In this document: positions 56,993 through 64,000 of the stretch, one piece after another
How the letters are laid out: each line of letters starts with the position of its first letter
Numbering within the stretch: the first letter of the stretch is position 1
Assembly (NCBI RefSeq): GCF_900156675.1
Contig: NZ_FTOH01000005.1
Span: 248,001 to 312,000, forward strand
Origin: Thalassolituus maritimus
GTDB lineage: Bacteria; Pseudomonadota; Gammaproteobacteria; Pseudomonadales; Oceanobacteraceae
Direction: 5' to 3'
DNA length: 64,000 nucleotides
Translations under genes and position numbers: made by a program
The notes under the pieces: model-generated
What the model was told of the DNA's origin: nothing
Databases searched by the model: none
The model's input: the letters and a program-made list of their open reading frames with translations, nothing else

Positions 56993-57562
56993 TCAGTTCG
57001 CACGACCTGTGAACTTGCTTTCATCGGTATTCACCTTAATACGGTCGCCCTCTGCAATATGCTCAGGCACCTGCACGACCAAACCTGTGCTCAATGTCGC
57101 AGGCTTAGTACGGGATGTCGCAGACGCACCTTTCATTGCTGGCGCAGTCTCAACGATCACCAGCTCAACGATAGTTGGCAGATCAACACCTACCGCAGAC
57201 TCGTTAAGAACAACCACCTGCAGCCCTTGAGTCTCTTCATTGATAAACATCGACTCTTCAGCGATGGTCTCTTTGTTCAGCGGGTACATGGTGAAGTCTT
57301 CAGAGTCCATAAAGTTGTACTCGTCACCATCAATGTACGACAGAGTCACCGGGCGACGTACCAGATCCGCCAGATTCAGCATATCGCTGTCTTTGAAAGA
57401 TTCATCCAGCTTAGCGCCAGTCACCACATCGTACATACGCATACGGTAGATAGAACCACCGGCACGGCCTTGGGGCACAGAACGCTCGATGTCTTTTACG
57501 AAGTACACGCTGCCGTTGTACTCAACCGCAGCATTCTTTTTAATTTCACTGGCCTTAGGCAT
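56993..57562 (-). CDS. efpL: Elongation factor P-like protein EfpL (YeiP)
   Basis: The 189-residue protein has the three-domain EF-P layout but is the YeiP paralogue: [16 protein letters not shown] start, [12 protein letters not shown], and the C-terminal [30 protein letters not shown]. The tip loop reads VPQGRAGG with arginine at position 33, where EF-P has a modified lysine. EfpL proteins relieve ribosome stalling at certain motifs without that modification. A terminator follows; the gene is monocistronic. Confidence 0.92.
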   Translation of the reverse strand: MPKASEIKKNAAVEYNGSVYFVKDIERSVPQGRAGGSIYRMRMYDVVTGAKLDESFKDSDMLNLADLVRRPVTLSYIDGDEYNFMDSEDFTMYPLNKETIAEESMFINEETQGLQVVVLNESAVGVDLPTIVELVIVETAPAMKGASATSRTKPATLSTGLVVQVPEHIAEGDRIKVNTDESKFTGRAN

Positions 57563-57642
57563 GAAAACTAGCTCTTAGTTAACGAATTTCGAAGCGTGAG
57601 ATTACACCAAGCCGGTAAAGAAGCAAGCGCGACAAACACAGC

Positions 57643-58812
57643 TCAGCGCACCAGACGGATTCCCATATATTGCCATTTGAGCCAGGGTTGGAAGAAGTTA
57701 CGGTAGGTTTTCCGGCTGTGTCCTTCTGGTGTCGCGACTGAACCACCGCGCAGCACCATCTGGTTCACCATAAACTTGCCGTTATACTCGCCAACAGCGC
57801 CGCTGGCTGTACTGAAACCCGGGTAAGGTAAGTAGGCACTGTTAGTCCACTCCCAACGCTCACCCCACTGAATCTTATGAGAAGCGACTTCCCATTCAGA
57901 CTCGGTTGGTAAGCGGCAGCCTTTCCATGCTGCGAACGCTGATGCCTCATAAAAGTTCACATGCGCCACTGGCAGGTCAGGTTGAACAGGACGCAATCCA
58001 TTGAAGTCATAAACTATCCATTCCTGTTCAGGCTTCTGCCAGTACAGAGGCGCTTCTGCATTTGTTTCCTGCACCCAACTCCATCCGTCGGAATGCCATA
58101 GATCAAAGCGTTGATACCCACCGTCTTCTATAAAAGCCAGGTACTCACGGTTGGTAACTAAAGAGCGACGTATTTCAAAATCTTCGATGTACTGCTTGTG
58201 TGCTCCATGTTCGTTATCAAACGAAAACCCTTTATGACTGGCCGGGACGCCCACCGAATAAACACCACCTCCCACGGCAGCCCATTGCTCTGTTAACTCG
58301 GAGGCGACAGCCTGAGCCGATCGCAGTTCAGATACTTCCAGAGATGGGTATAAGGGGTTATGGCCAAGGATGTATTTAATATCCGTAATCAACAGTTCCT
58401 GATGCTGTTGCTCGTGATTCAGGCCCAGTATCACCAATGCTTCGAGCTCAGGAGAGAGATCATTACGCTCCAGAAACTGAGCCATGACGTCATCAACGTA
58501 ACTCCGGTACGCGTAGACTTCATCGACCGTTGGACGGCTCAAGTTTCCCCGGTCTGTTCTCGGCACGCGCTCGCCAACCGTTTCGTAATAACTGTTAAAC
58601 AGATATCCCCACGCCGGATGAAATACCTGATAGCCGGAAGAGTGCGGTGAAAGAATAAAGGTCTCAAAGAACCAGGTGGTATGAGCGAGATGCCATTTCG
58701 GCGGACTCACATCCACAACAGGCTGAACAACATAGTCTTCAGCCGAGAGATTCCGACATATCGACTCAGAGGCAGCCCGGACCAGGCGATATTGATTCAA
58801 CAGGTCTGACAT
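57643..58812 (-). CDS. egtB: Ergothioneine biosynthesis sulfoxide synthase EgtB
   Basis: EgtB is a non-heme iron enzyme that joins hercynine to a thiol donor. The 389-residue protein has the DinB-like N-terminal domain with iron ligands HLAHTTWF and HEQQHQE, and a C-terminal FGE/sulfatase-modifying-type domain (PTESEWE, GRWEW-like WEWTNS, VLRGGSV). Its start overlaps the egtD stop by one base. The gene pair fits a short ergothioneine route. Confidence 0.93.
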   Translation of the reverse strand: MSDLLNQYRLVRAASESICRNLSAEDYVVQPVVDVSPPKWHLAHTTWFFETFILSPHSSGYQVFHPAWGYLFNSYYETVGERVPRTDRGNLSRPTVDEVYAYRSYVDDVMAQFLERNDLSPELEALVILGLNHEQQHQELLITDIKYILGHNPLYPSLEVSELRSAQAVASELTEQWAAVGGGVYSVGVPASHKGFSFDNEHGAHKQYIEDFEIRRSLVTNREYLAFIEDGGYQRFDLWHSDGWSWVQETNAEAPLYWQKPEQEWIVYDFNGLRPVQPDLPVAHVNFYEASAFAAWKGCRLPTESEWEVASHKIQWGERWEWTNSAYLPYPGFSTASGAVGEYNGKFMVNQMVLRGGSVATPEGHSRKTYRNFFQPWLKWQYMGIRLVR

Positions 58813-59807
58813 CAGTTCTTCATCCAGACGGCGTTAACGAACCATCCCTTGCTATCCAGGCAGTGTTTTACTGGTGAAAATCCGGTTGTCACCGCCAGAT
58901 CATCGACCTCTGTCAGACTGAATTTGCGCGAGACCTCCATAAATACAGGCTCGTGCTTCTCGAATGATATTGAGCGCCCTGCGATGCTCACCGTCTGGTT
59001 TTTCTGACTGATAAGATAGCTCTGGCATGCGCCACTGACAGGGTTATAGGTCTGGAAGTGTTCAAAGTTTTCTAACCGAAAGTCGGCTCCTAATTCACCA
59101 TTAATCCGGCGGAGTAAATTAAGATTGAATTCCCGTGTCAGCCCGTCACTGTCGTCGTATGCTCTTAGTATCGTGCGGGGGTCTTTTTTCAGATCAAAAC
59201 CTGTAATTAATAAATCCCCCGGGTGCATGTGCTCACCAAGACGCAGGCAGAATGTATGGCAGTCCTCGACGGGCATGTTTCCGATGTTCGAGCCGAGAAA
59301 CAGCACAACCTTTCGACGTTGAGAAAACCGGTCAATTTCCCCTAACGCAGCAAAGTAATCGCCTTCGAACGAGTGAATATCGACATCTGAAATATTCTGT
59401 TGAATACCCGCACACAACACATCGAGAATGTGACCGGAAATATCGACCGGTAAATATCGGAAGTCAGCATTCGCTTCTGACAGGTACCGCAGCAGATGAC
59501 GTGTCTTTATTCCATCACCGGCCCCAAGTTCTACAAGGTCAAATTCAGCTCCGTCGATATTCAGCTCGGACACCAGCTCGTTCGCTTTCTCGCGAAACAC
59601 TTCCATCTCACAGCGGGTCAGATAGTAGTCGTCACAACGCATAATACGCTGGAACAAATGATCTCCGGCTTCATCGTAGAAGTATTTGGATGACAGTGAC
59701 TTCTGAGGCTGACTAAGCCCACGCAGAACATCGTTAAGAAAAGTTGTGTTGACCGGCGCGTTTTCTGCTTCCTGCACGTGCGCCAGAACTGAGTGTGTAC
59801 CAGACAT
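58812..59807 (-). CDS. egtD: L-histidine N-alpha-methyltransferase EgtD
   Basis: EgtD trimethylates histidine to hercynine with S-adenosylmethionine. The 331-residue protein has the family segments KSLSSKYFYDEAGDHLFQRI, DDYYLTRCE, the SAM motif VELGAGDGIKT, and FLGSNIGNMP. It is the first gene of the egtD-egtB pair. No egtA, egtC or egtE gene is adjacent, as in many proteobacteria where the thiol donor differs. Confidence 0.94.
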   Translation of the reverse strand: MSGTHSVLAHVQEAENAPVNTTFLNDVLRGLSQPQKSLSSKYFYDEAGDHLFQRIMRCDDYYLTRCEMEVFREKANELVSELNIDGAEFDLVELGAGDGIKTRHLLRYLSEANADFRYLPVDISGHILDVLCAGIQQNISDVDIHSFEGDYFAALGEIDRFSQRRKVVLFLGSNIGNMPVEDCHTFCLRLGEHMHPGDLLITGFDLKKDPRTILRAYDDSDGLTREFNLNLLRRINGELGADFRLENFEHFQTYNPVSGACQSYLISQKNQTVSIAGRSISFEKHEPVFMEVSRKFSLTEVDDLAVTTGFSPVKHCLDSKGWFVNAVWMKN

Positions 59808-60010
59808 AGTATCCCTGCCTATTCAGAGTGGCATCGCTACAGAACTCAGCTGCCACTGTCATTATTCTATAGAACCCGAAGGCCCTTTCGTCAGTACTGC
59901 TAATGTCACCCTAAGCCAAGGGTCTGAACAATGCAGCTATTTGGCCGAACCTGATACGCCAAACCAGCTATTCCACCAGTGGTCAGGGATACCAGTGAAC
60001 TATGACAGTT

Positions 60011-60268
60011 TTACGTATGTCGGGACTTTTGCTGGATTTGATTGCCATCAGTGGCACAGGAGGGACAAAGACAGGCTTTATTCCGGCTTGAAGCGGGGAT
60101 CTGGTCGAGAGCGTGCTGACTGATTGTCTCAGTCATACACCAGCATAGAGTATCGAAAGAGCCCGCAGCGGCGGGCTGACAGTGGTTGTCAGCGCCGCAC
60201 AGCGGGCAGCTGTGCTCAGGCCGAGGTGAAGAGGCATGCGAATTATGAGAGGTATGCGATTCAGTCAT
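60011..60268 (-). CDS. Cysteine-rich CWC-family protein
   Basis: The 85-residue protein has the CWC pattern: CPLCGADNHC, then LCWC, then IP and ACLCPSC, matching the small cysteine-rich family PF14375. Its function is unknown; zinc binding is likely. GAGGT lies upstream of ATG 60268 at a rather long distance. It follows the outer-membrane protein gene by 15 bases on the same strand and may be its operon partner. Confidence 0.75.
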   Translation of the reverse strand: MTESHTSHNSHASSPRPEHSCPLCGADNHCQPAAAGSFDTLCWCMTETISQHALDQIPASSRNKACLCPSCATDGNQIQQKSRHT

Positions 60269-60283
60269 ACCCCAGAGCATACC

Positions 60284-60793
60284 TCAGAAGTTCACGGCCA
60301 GACCAACACCAAGAGCATCCAGTTCCACATCATCGTCGTCGATGTAGTTCATATATTCGGCGTTAATTTCTAATCGCTCATTGATGTTGAAGTCTGCGCC
60401 AATACCCATAGAAAGGCCCATTTCATCGTCAGAATCACTGAAGGCGCCATTGTCATAGCTGTAATCCGCACGGGTCAGACCGACGATAGCGTATGGAAAA
60501 AATACGTCAGATAAGGCAATACCACCACGGACATAACCGCCCAGCAGGCTGTCCAGCTCCACGCCATCGTCATCAAGGCCAAAACCAGCACGAACTTCAC
60601 CGGAAAAGTTCTCATTGATGTACATGCCAAAACGACCGTATGGCATGGTGACGTCATTGTCGTCTCCCAGCTCTGCCATTCCCAGACCACCACCGGCATA
60701 CATTGCACGATCCGCCATTACCGGAGCGGCACAGGCGCCAGCGATACCAAGAATTGCCATTTTCTTTGTCAGTGTGTTCATGACCATTTTCAT
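60284..60793 (-). CDS. Small outer-membrane beta-barrel protein
   Basis: The 169-residue protein has a signal peptide ending APVMA, then alternating hydrophobic strands and acidic turns (GLDDDGVELDS, DDDDVELDALG), ending in F, the usual barrel assembly signal. Size suggests an eight-stranded barrel (OmpA/OmpX-like). GGAG lies upstream of ATG 60793. The ligand or role is unknown. Confidence 0.8.
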   Translation of the reverse strand: MKMVMNTLTKKMAILGIAGACAAPVMADRAMYAGGGLGMAELGDDNDVTMPYGRFGMYINENFSGEVRAGFGLDDDGVELDSLLGGYVRGGIALSDVFFPYAIVGLTRADYSYDNGAFSDSDDEMGLSMGIGADFNINERLEINAEYMNYIDDDDVELDALGVGLAVNF

Positions 60794-60922
60794 AAAAACA
60801 TCTCCGTAATAAAAAACGAGTACGTAATCGGAGAGCTCATATCGAAAATAGTTCGAATTATATTTTTTGAATTTTAAGGAACTATATTTTGCTTGAATCA
60901 TTTAGCTTGAATCAGCACGCAT

Positions 60923-60960
60923 AAAAAAAGCCGCTAAGACTTCATGTCTTGCGGCTTTTT
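60923..60960 (-). terminator. ahpF terminator
   Basis: GCCGC, a bulged base, AAGAC, TTCAT loop, GTCTT, GCGGC with T and A tracts on both sides; it can act in both directions. Confidence 0.88.
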
Positions 60961-61014
60961 CCCTCTTTTTCAGAGGAAGGCCACTTTACGGTGGCCAGGG
61001 TGCTTTAATTAAAA

Positions 61015-62568
61015 TCAGTTACGAATCAGGTGATCGAATGCGCCAAGCGCGGCCGTTGCACCGGCCCCCATCGAGATGATGATCTGCTTGTACGGTACAT
61101 TCGTACAGTCACCCGCGGCAAATATGCCCGGAATACTGGTTTGTCCGTGGTCATCAATCACCACTTCGCCGCGTTCAGTCAGTGTCACTGTGTCCTTAAG
61201 GAACTCAGTGTTTGGCACCAGACCGATCTGTACGAAGATACCAGCGAGCTCGACGATATGAGTTTCGTCTGTTTCGCGGTCTTTATACTGCAGACCGGTA
61301 ACACGCTGACCATCGCCCAGTACTTCTGTGGTCATTGCCTGTTTGATGATTTCAACATTCGGCAGAGACTCTGCTTTCTTCACCAGTACGGCGTCTGCAC
61401 GCAGTGTGTCTGAAAACTCAAGTACAGTTACATGCTCAACGATACCTGCGAGATCAATTGCAGCTTCAATACCTGAATTACCACCACCAATCACAGCCAC
61501 TTTTTTGCCTTTGAACAGAGGACCGTCACAGTGTGGGCAGTACGCCACACCTTTATTACGGTATTCCTGCTCACCCGGAACGTTCATCTCTCTCCAGCGA
61601 GCTCCTGTAGCCAGAATCACTGACTTGCCACTGAGCACAGCGCCATTCGACAGCTCAACTTCGGTCAGGCCGCTGTCTGTTTTACGAACACCAACGGCTT
61701 TCTGGGCCTTCATCACATCAACGTCATATTCTTTGACATGCTCTTCGAGGTGCGCCACCAACTTCGGACCTTCGGTGTAAGGTACAGAGATGAAGTTCTC
61801 AATTCCCACAGTGTCTGCGACCTGCCCACCAAAGCGGTCTGCAACGACACCGGTACGGATACCCTTACGAGCCGCATAAATCGCTGCAGACGCGCCTGCA
61901 GGGCCACCACCGACAACGAGAACGTCGAAGGGATCTTTGTCTTTCAGTGCAGCGGCGGCTTTCTCGTCGGCATCGTCATCAACCAGGTTAATGATGTCTG
62001 CCAGAGTCTGCTTACCGTTCGCCAGTGGCTCACCATTCAGGTACAGCGCAGGCACCGCCATGATGTCTTTACTGGTCACTTCTTCCTGGAATACACCGCC
62101 ATCAATCATGGTTGCGGTAATGTTCGGATTCAGAGCCGCCATCAGGTTAATCGACTGAACGACATCCGGGCAGTTGTGGCACGAAAGCGACACGTACACT
62201 TCAAAGTTCAGCTCTTTAGTCAGTGCCTTCGCCTGATCCTGTAATGCCTGGTCTTCCTTCGATGGGTGGCTACCTGCCTGCAGCAGTGCAAGAACCAGAG
62301 ACGTAAACTCATGGCCCAGAGGAATACCCGCGAAGAATACACGCGGAGCGTTGTCTTCTTTCGCAATCGCCATCACCGGTGCACGACCATTAATTTTGTC
62401 TTCAGTCGTGCTGACAGAAATCTTATCGTTCAGCTCTGCGATTTCACGCGCCAGCTCTTCCAGTTCATTCGACTTAGGCGAACCATCCACAGCGACCAGC
62501 AGTGAAATCGGGTTACGCAGGTTATCAAGGTATGCGCCCAGCTGTTGTTTCATGTTTGCATCAAGCAT
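61015..62568 (-). CDS. ahpF: Alkyl hydroperoxide reductase subunit F
   Basis: AhpF passes electrons from NADH to the peroxidase AhpC. The 517-residue protein has an N-terminal tandem thioredoxin-fold domain with the redox pair CHNC, then a thioredoxin-reductase-like part with the FAD motif [14 protein letters not shown] in [11 protein letters not shown], the NADH motif GGGNSG, and the C-terminal FAAGDCTN. No ahpC gene is adjacent. AAGGA lies upstream of the ATG. Confidence 0.95.
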   Translation of the reverse strand: MLDANMKQQLGAYLDNLRNPISLLVAVDGSPKSNELEELAREIAELNDKISVSTTEDKINGRAPVMAIAKEDNAPRVFFAGIPLGHEFTSLVLALLQAGSHPSKEDQALQDQAKALTKELNFEVYVSLSCHNCPDVVQSINLMAALNPNITATMIDGGVFQEEVTSKDIMAVPALYLNGEPLANGKQTLADIINLVDDDADEKAAAALKDKDPFDVLVVGGGPAGASAAIYAARKGIRTGVVADRFGGQVADTVGIENFISVPYTEGPKLVAHLEEHVKEYDVDVMKAQKAVGVRKTDSGLTEVELSNGAVLSGKSVILATGARWREMNVPGEQEYRNKGVAYCPHCDGPLFKGKKVAVIGGGNSGIEAAIDLAGIVEHVTVLEFSDTLRADAVLVKKAESLPNVEIIKQAMTTEVLGDGQRVTGLQYKDRETDETHIVELAGIFVQIGLVPNTEFLKDTVTLTERGEVVIDDHGQTSIPGIFAAGDCTNVPYKQIIISMGAGATAALGAFDHLIRN

Positions 62569-62645
62569 GATGGTTTCCTTTATGTAGATTCGGCTTCTGG
62601 CTGCTACTTGTATGGTGCCGGAAGCGCCTTAATTCAAAGTACAGG

Positions 62646-62672
62646 ATTATAGTAGCGCCTCAGTATTGATAA
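62646..62672 (-). promoter_or_regulatory. ahpF promoter
   Basis: On the minus strand, a perfect TATAAT (plus positions 62646-62651) with a poor -35 (best match TTATCA with a 15-base spacer). A perfect -10 with a weak -35 is typical of activator-dependent promoters. An ATTGAT-N7-ATCAAT dyad overlaps the -35 region at 62665-62683. Confidence 0.55.
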
Positions 62673-62699
62673 GATAAATCAATCTTTTCTAAGAGGGTG

Positions 62700-62738
62700 A
62701 TAGGTATTATCTAAAGCCCGACCATAGTTATAACCTAT
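62700..62738. promoter_or_regulatory. OxyR-like binding site upstream of ahpF
   Basis: ATAG-N7-CTAA and ATAG-N7-CTAT, both with T and A at the conserved inner positions, resemble the OxyR consensus of four tetranucleotides. The central spacer is nine bases instead of seven, so the match is imperfect. Confidence 0.5.
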
Positions 62739-62813
62739 AGTGCGATTTAAGCTAGCATGACGGGAGCACAAGGTGATGATCCCGCTCAAGACCAGAGAAG
62801 TTAAGGAGTGACT

Positions 62814-63086
62814 GTGAAGAATGGTCGTTTGAGAAAGAAGCTTAACCAGCCTATTCAAGAAACCGGGGTGTTGGGAAAGCAGCGATCCCTCAGGTTTATC
62901 GTTTGGTTTGGCCTGGGAGCAACGGGCATGTTCTGGGTCGGACTCTGTTATCACTTGGGGTTCGACACTGGTACCAAAGCGACTGCGGCGCTGATTACCA
63001 TTGCGTTAATCGCAATGGTGTCGACACCAAAAGGAAAAGTAAAATTCAAAGCGGTAAACAAGCAACGGGAGTCAAACTCCCAATAG
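62814..63086 (+). CDS. Small membrane protein, 90 residues
   Basis: The start is GTG 62814, five bases after AAGGAG; an earlier in-frame GTG overlaps that site. The basic N-terminus (KNGRLRKKLNQ) is followed by two membrane helices (about 27-48 and 53-70) and a basic C-terminus. No named family is recognised. It is divergent from ahpF and shares its upstream region. Confidence 0.65.
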   Translation: MKNGRLRKKLNQPIQETGVLGKQRSLRFIVWFGLGATGMFWVGLCYHLGFDTGTKATAALITIALIAMVSTPKGKVKFKAVNKQRESNSQ

Positions 63087-63120
63087 CATTCAATTAAAGT
63101 TAGAGACTGAAGTCACCGCC

Positions 63121-63420
63121 CTAGGATGTTGCATCAAACTGCTGACGAGTATCCATATCCGCAGCCAAGACCCTGACGATCGTCAGCGACTCGTCAGACA
63201 CCAGGTAATACAGAACATAGCGGTCAACACTGAAGCTACGGAGCCCGTACGCCAACTCTTCCCGCACAATCCCCATCAAAGGAAACTCAGCGAGCCGTTC
63301 AATAACCTTCAATAACTTATCCAGAAAGCGATCAGCATTAGCTAGCTGATCTTCTGCGATATACAGCCAGACCGACAACAGATCGTTTTCAGCCTCAGGA
63401 GAAACTTCAATATTAAGCAT
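63121..63420 (-). CDS. ParE-family toxin
   Basis: The 99-residue protein has the ParE layout VSPEAENDLLSVWLYIAED, ERLAEFPLMGIVREEL and GLRSFSVDRYVLYYLV. It lies 39 bases after the ParD gene. Gyrase poisoning is the usual activity of the family. Confidence 0.88.
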   Translation of the reverse strand: MLNIEVSPEAENDLLSVWLYIAEDQLANADRFLDKLLKVIERLAEFPLMGIVREELAYGLRSFSVDRYVLYYLVSDESLTIVRVLAADMDTRQQFDATS

Positions 63421-63459
63421 CGGACATTCCCTATCGTTTGGCTTAACTGCAATCAGATA

Positions 63460-63720
63460 CTAACTATCTTTCTTCAGCATTGCTCTTCCCCGAGCCTTCA
63501 CCGAATTCATATCCAGTGGCTTACTGCCATTATCTTCTAACGAGTTCAGACCTTTCGCTATCTCGCTGCGCAGCATCGCTAATGCCTGCTCATCATCCTC
63601 GAGCTTGCGCAAACCGGCACGAATAACCTCACTGACCGAGCCATAACGGCCGCTCTGTACCTGCTCAGCAACAAAACCATCAAAGTGATCGCCAAGCGTA
63701 ACGCTGGTGTTCTTAGCCAT
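63460..63720 (-). CDS. ParD-family antitoxin
   Basis: The 86-residue protein starts with the ribbon-helix-helix segment [35 protein letters not shown] shared by ParD/CC2985-type antitoxins and ends in a charged helical tail. A repeat TTGGTATATATTGGTA lies just upstream and may be its operator. Its neighbour is a ParE toxin. Confidence 0.9.
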   Translation of the reverse strand: MAKNTSVTLGDHFDGFVAEQVQSGRYGSVSEVIRAGLRKLEDDEQALAMLRSEIAKGLNSLEDNGSKPLDMNSVKARGRAMLKKDS

Positions 63721-63790
63721 AACCTCGCCCCTCAATACCAATTATTGGTATATATTGGTACTCATCATCCGCAATGTCAAAAACCGAAAC

Positions 63791-63824
63791 GAAAAACCCC
63801 GGCTAAGCCAGGGTTTCAGTCTTT
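63791..63824. terminator. Terminator-like hairpin
   Basis: AACCC and GGC pair with GCC and GGGTT around a TAA loop with one mismatch, preceded by A5 and followed by a T-rich run. The gene it serves is not clear. Confidence 0.5.
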
Positions 63825-63826
63825 TA

Positions 63827-63964
63827 TCTGAGCGTTTGCGAGGCAGGCTGCGCAAGGCAAAAGTTGGTTGAGGAAGCGGAGTTTAGTTCACCTAAATGAG
63901 CATTCCGAAACCAACTTTTAACACCGCGCAGGCAACTCAGCTAGTTCAGTCTGAGCGTTAGCGA
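63827..63964. repeat. Structured extragenic element flanked by a 15-base direct repeat
   Basis: TCTGAGCGTTTGCGA (63827) and TCTGAGCGTTAGCGA (63950) flank nested inverted repeats: CTGCGC/GCGCAG, AAAAGTTGGTT/AACCAACTTTT, GGAA/TTCC and TTTAG/CTAAA, which would fold into one long hairpin centred near 63889. A further GCGTTA/TAACGC dyad follows. It looks like a member of a dispersed repeat family. Confidence 0.55.
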
Positions 63965-64000
63965 TAACGCCGCTAGCTCAGATCATCTGGCACAGCTGAG

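Larger units (their letters stand above)
63721..64000. other. Non-coding right end
   Basis: No coding frame is supported in this stretch. It contains the parD upstream region, a terminator-like hairpin, a long structured element and two copies of a 15-base motif; sequence continues beyond the window. Confidence 0.6.

Noticed and set aside
59746-60123. Plus-strand open frame of 125 codons across the egtD upstream region
   Set aside because: It starts inside egtD on the other strand, has no Shine-Dalgarno and no recognisable protein features.
62808-62813. GTG at 62808 as start of the small membrane protein
   Set aside because: This GTG overlaps the AAGGAG ribosome-binding site, so the next in-frame GTG at 62814 is the better start.
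63827-63970. Integron attC site
   Set aside because: The core and inverse-core sequences do not match GTTRRRY and RYYYAAC at the right places, and no integrase or cassette series is in view.

Overview
The window looks like chromosomal DNA of a marine, aerobic, lipid- or hydrocarbon-using gammaproteobacterium of the Oceanospirillales type (Thalassolituus/Oceanobacter-like). This rests on the mutS-fdxA pairing, the nrdR-rib-nusB-thiL order, and the mix of Baeyer-Villiger-type monooxygenase, lipase-like hydrolases and PF10118 proteins. The genus is an inference from gene content, not from a database comparison. No rRNA, tRNA, CRISPR array, insertion sequence or prophage was seen.

Left end (1-7592, minus strand): one very large secreted modular protein runs off the window edge. 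In order it has a signal peptide, a choice-of-anchor L domain, a GEVED domain, about nine bacterial Ig-like repeats, an invasin-type domain, and an acidic calcium-binding thrombospondin type-3 (TSP3) region built from units of about 111 residues, each with one cysteine pair. A second, smaller TSP3 protein with a GlyGly-CTERM-like tail lies at 42702-44564.

Housekeeping and signalling (8-21 kb): mutS and fdxA, with two tandem small hairpins in the fdxA leader; then, on the minus strand, moeA with an FAH-family hydrolase, a PilZ protein and ettA. These are followed by a large multi-PAS GGDEF-EAL protein and glyA.

PF10118 cluster (21.8-25.1 kb): three tandem paralogues annotated by family as predicted metal-dependent hydrolases. 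All three keep a ferritin-like E / ExxH / E / ExxH residue pattern typical of di-iron carboxylate proteins. I consider this the most interesting signal in the window.

Riboflavin operon (25.2-32.5 kb): nrdR-ribD-ribE-ribBX-ribH-nusB-thiL, then a SIMPL-domain protein, a DUF1653 protein, ybaK and a lipoprotein. The second domain of the ribB gene has lost the GTP cyclohydrolase II metal and catalytic residues.

Central accessory part (32.5-40.5 kb): fumC; a divergent HxlR regulator/QorB pair with a clear palindromic operator; a Phd-ParE toxin-antitoxin pair; a zinc-ribbon membrane protein; an SDR and a flavin monooxygenase facing a TetR regulator across a duplicated operator-like sequence; and a SpoU methyltransferase. 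tkt follows.

Right part (44.7-64 kb): an orphan sugar-type binding protein whose start codon lies in a LacI-like palindrome; an RluA-type pseudouridine synthase with a YqaA protein; two related alpha/beta hydrolases flanking a PhoD phosphatase; a YeeE/YedE pair; an M17 aminopeptidase; an uncharacterised 288-residue protein; carbonic anhydrase divergent from a LysR regulator; an AhpC/TSA-like protein; efpL; egtB-egtD; a CWC protein; an outer-membrane barrel; ahpF with an OxyR-like site; and a ParDE pair. The window ends in a strongly structured extragenic element.
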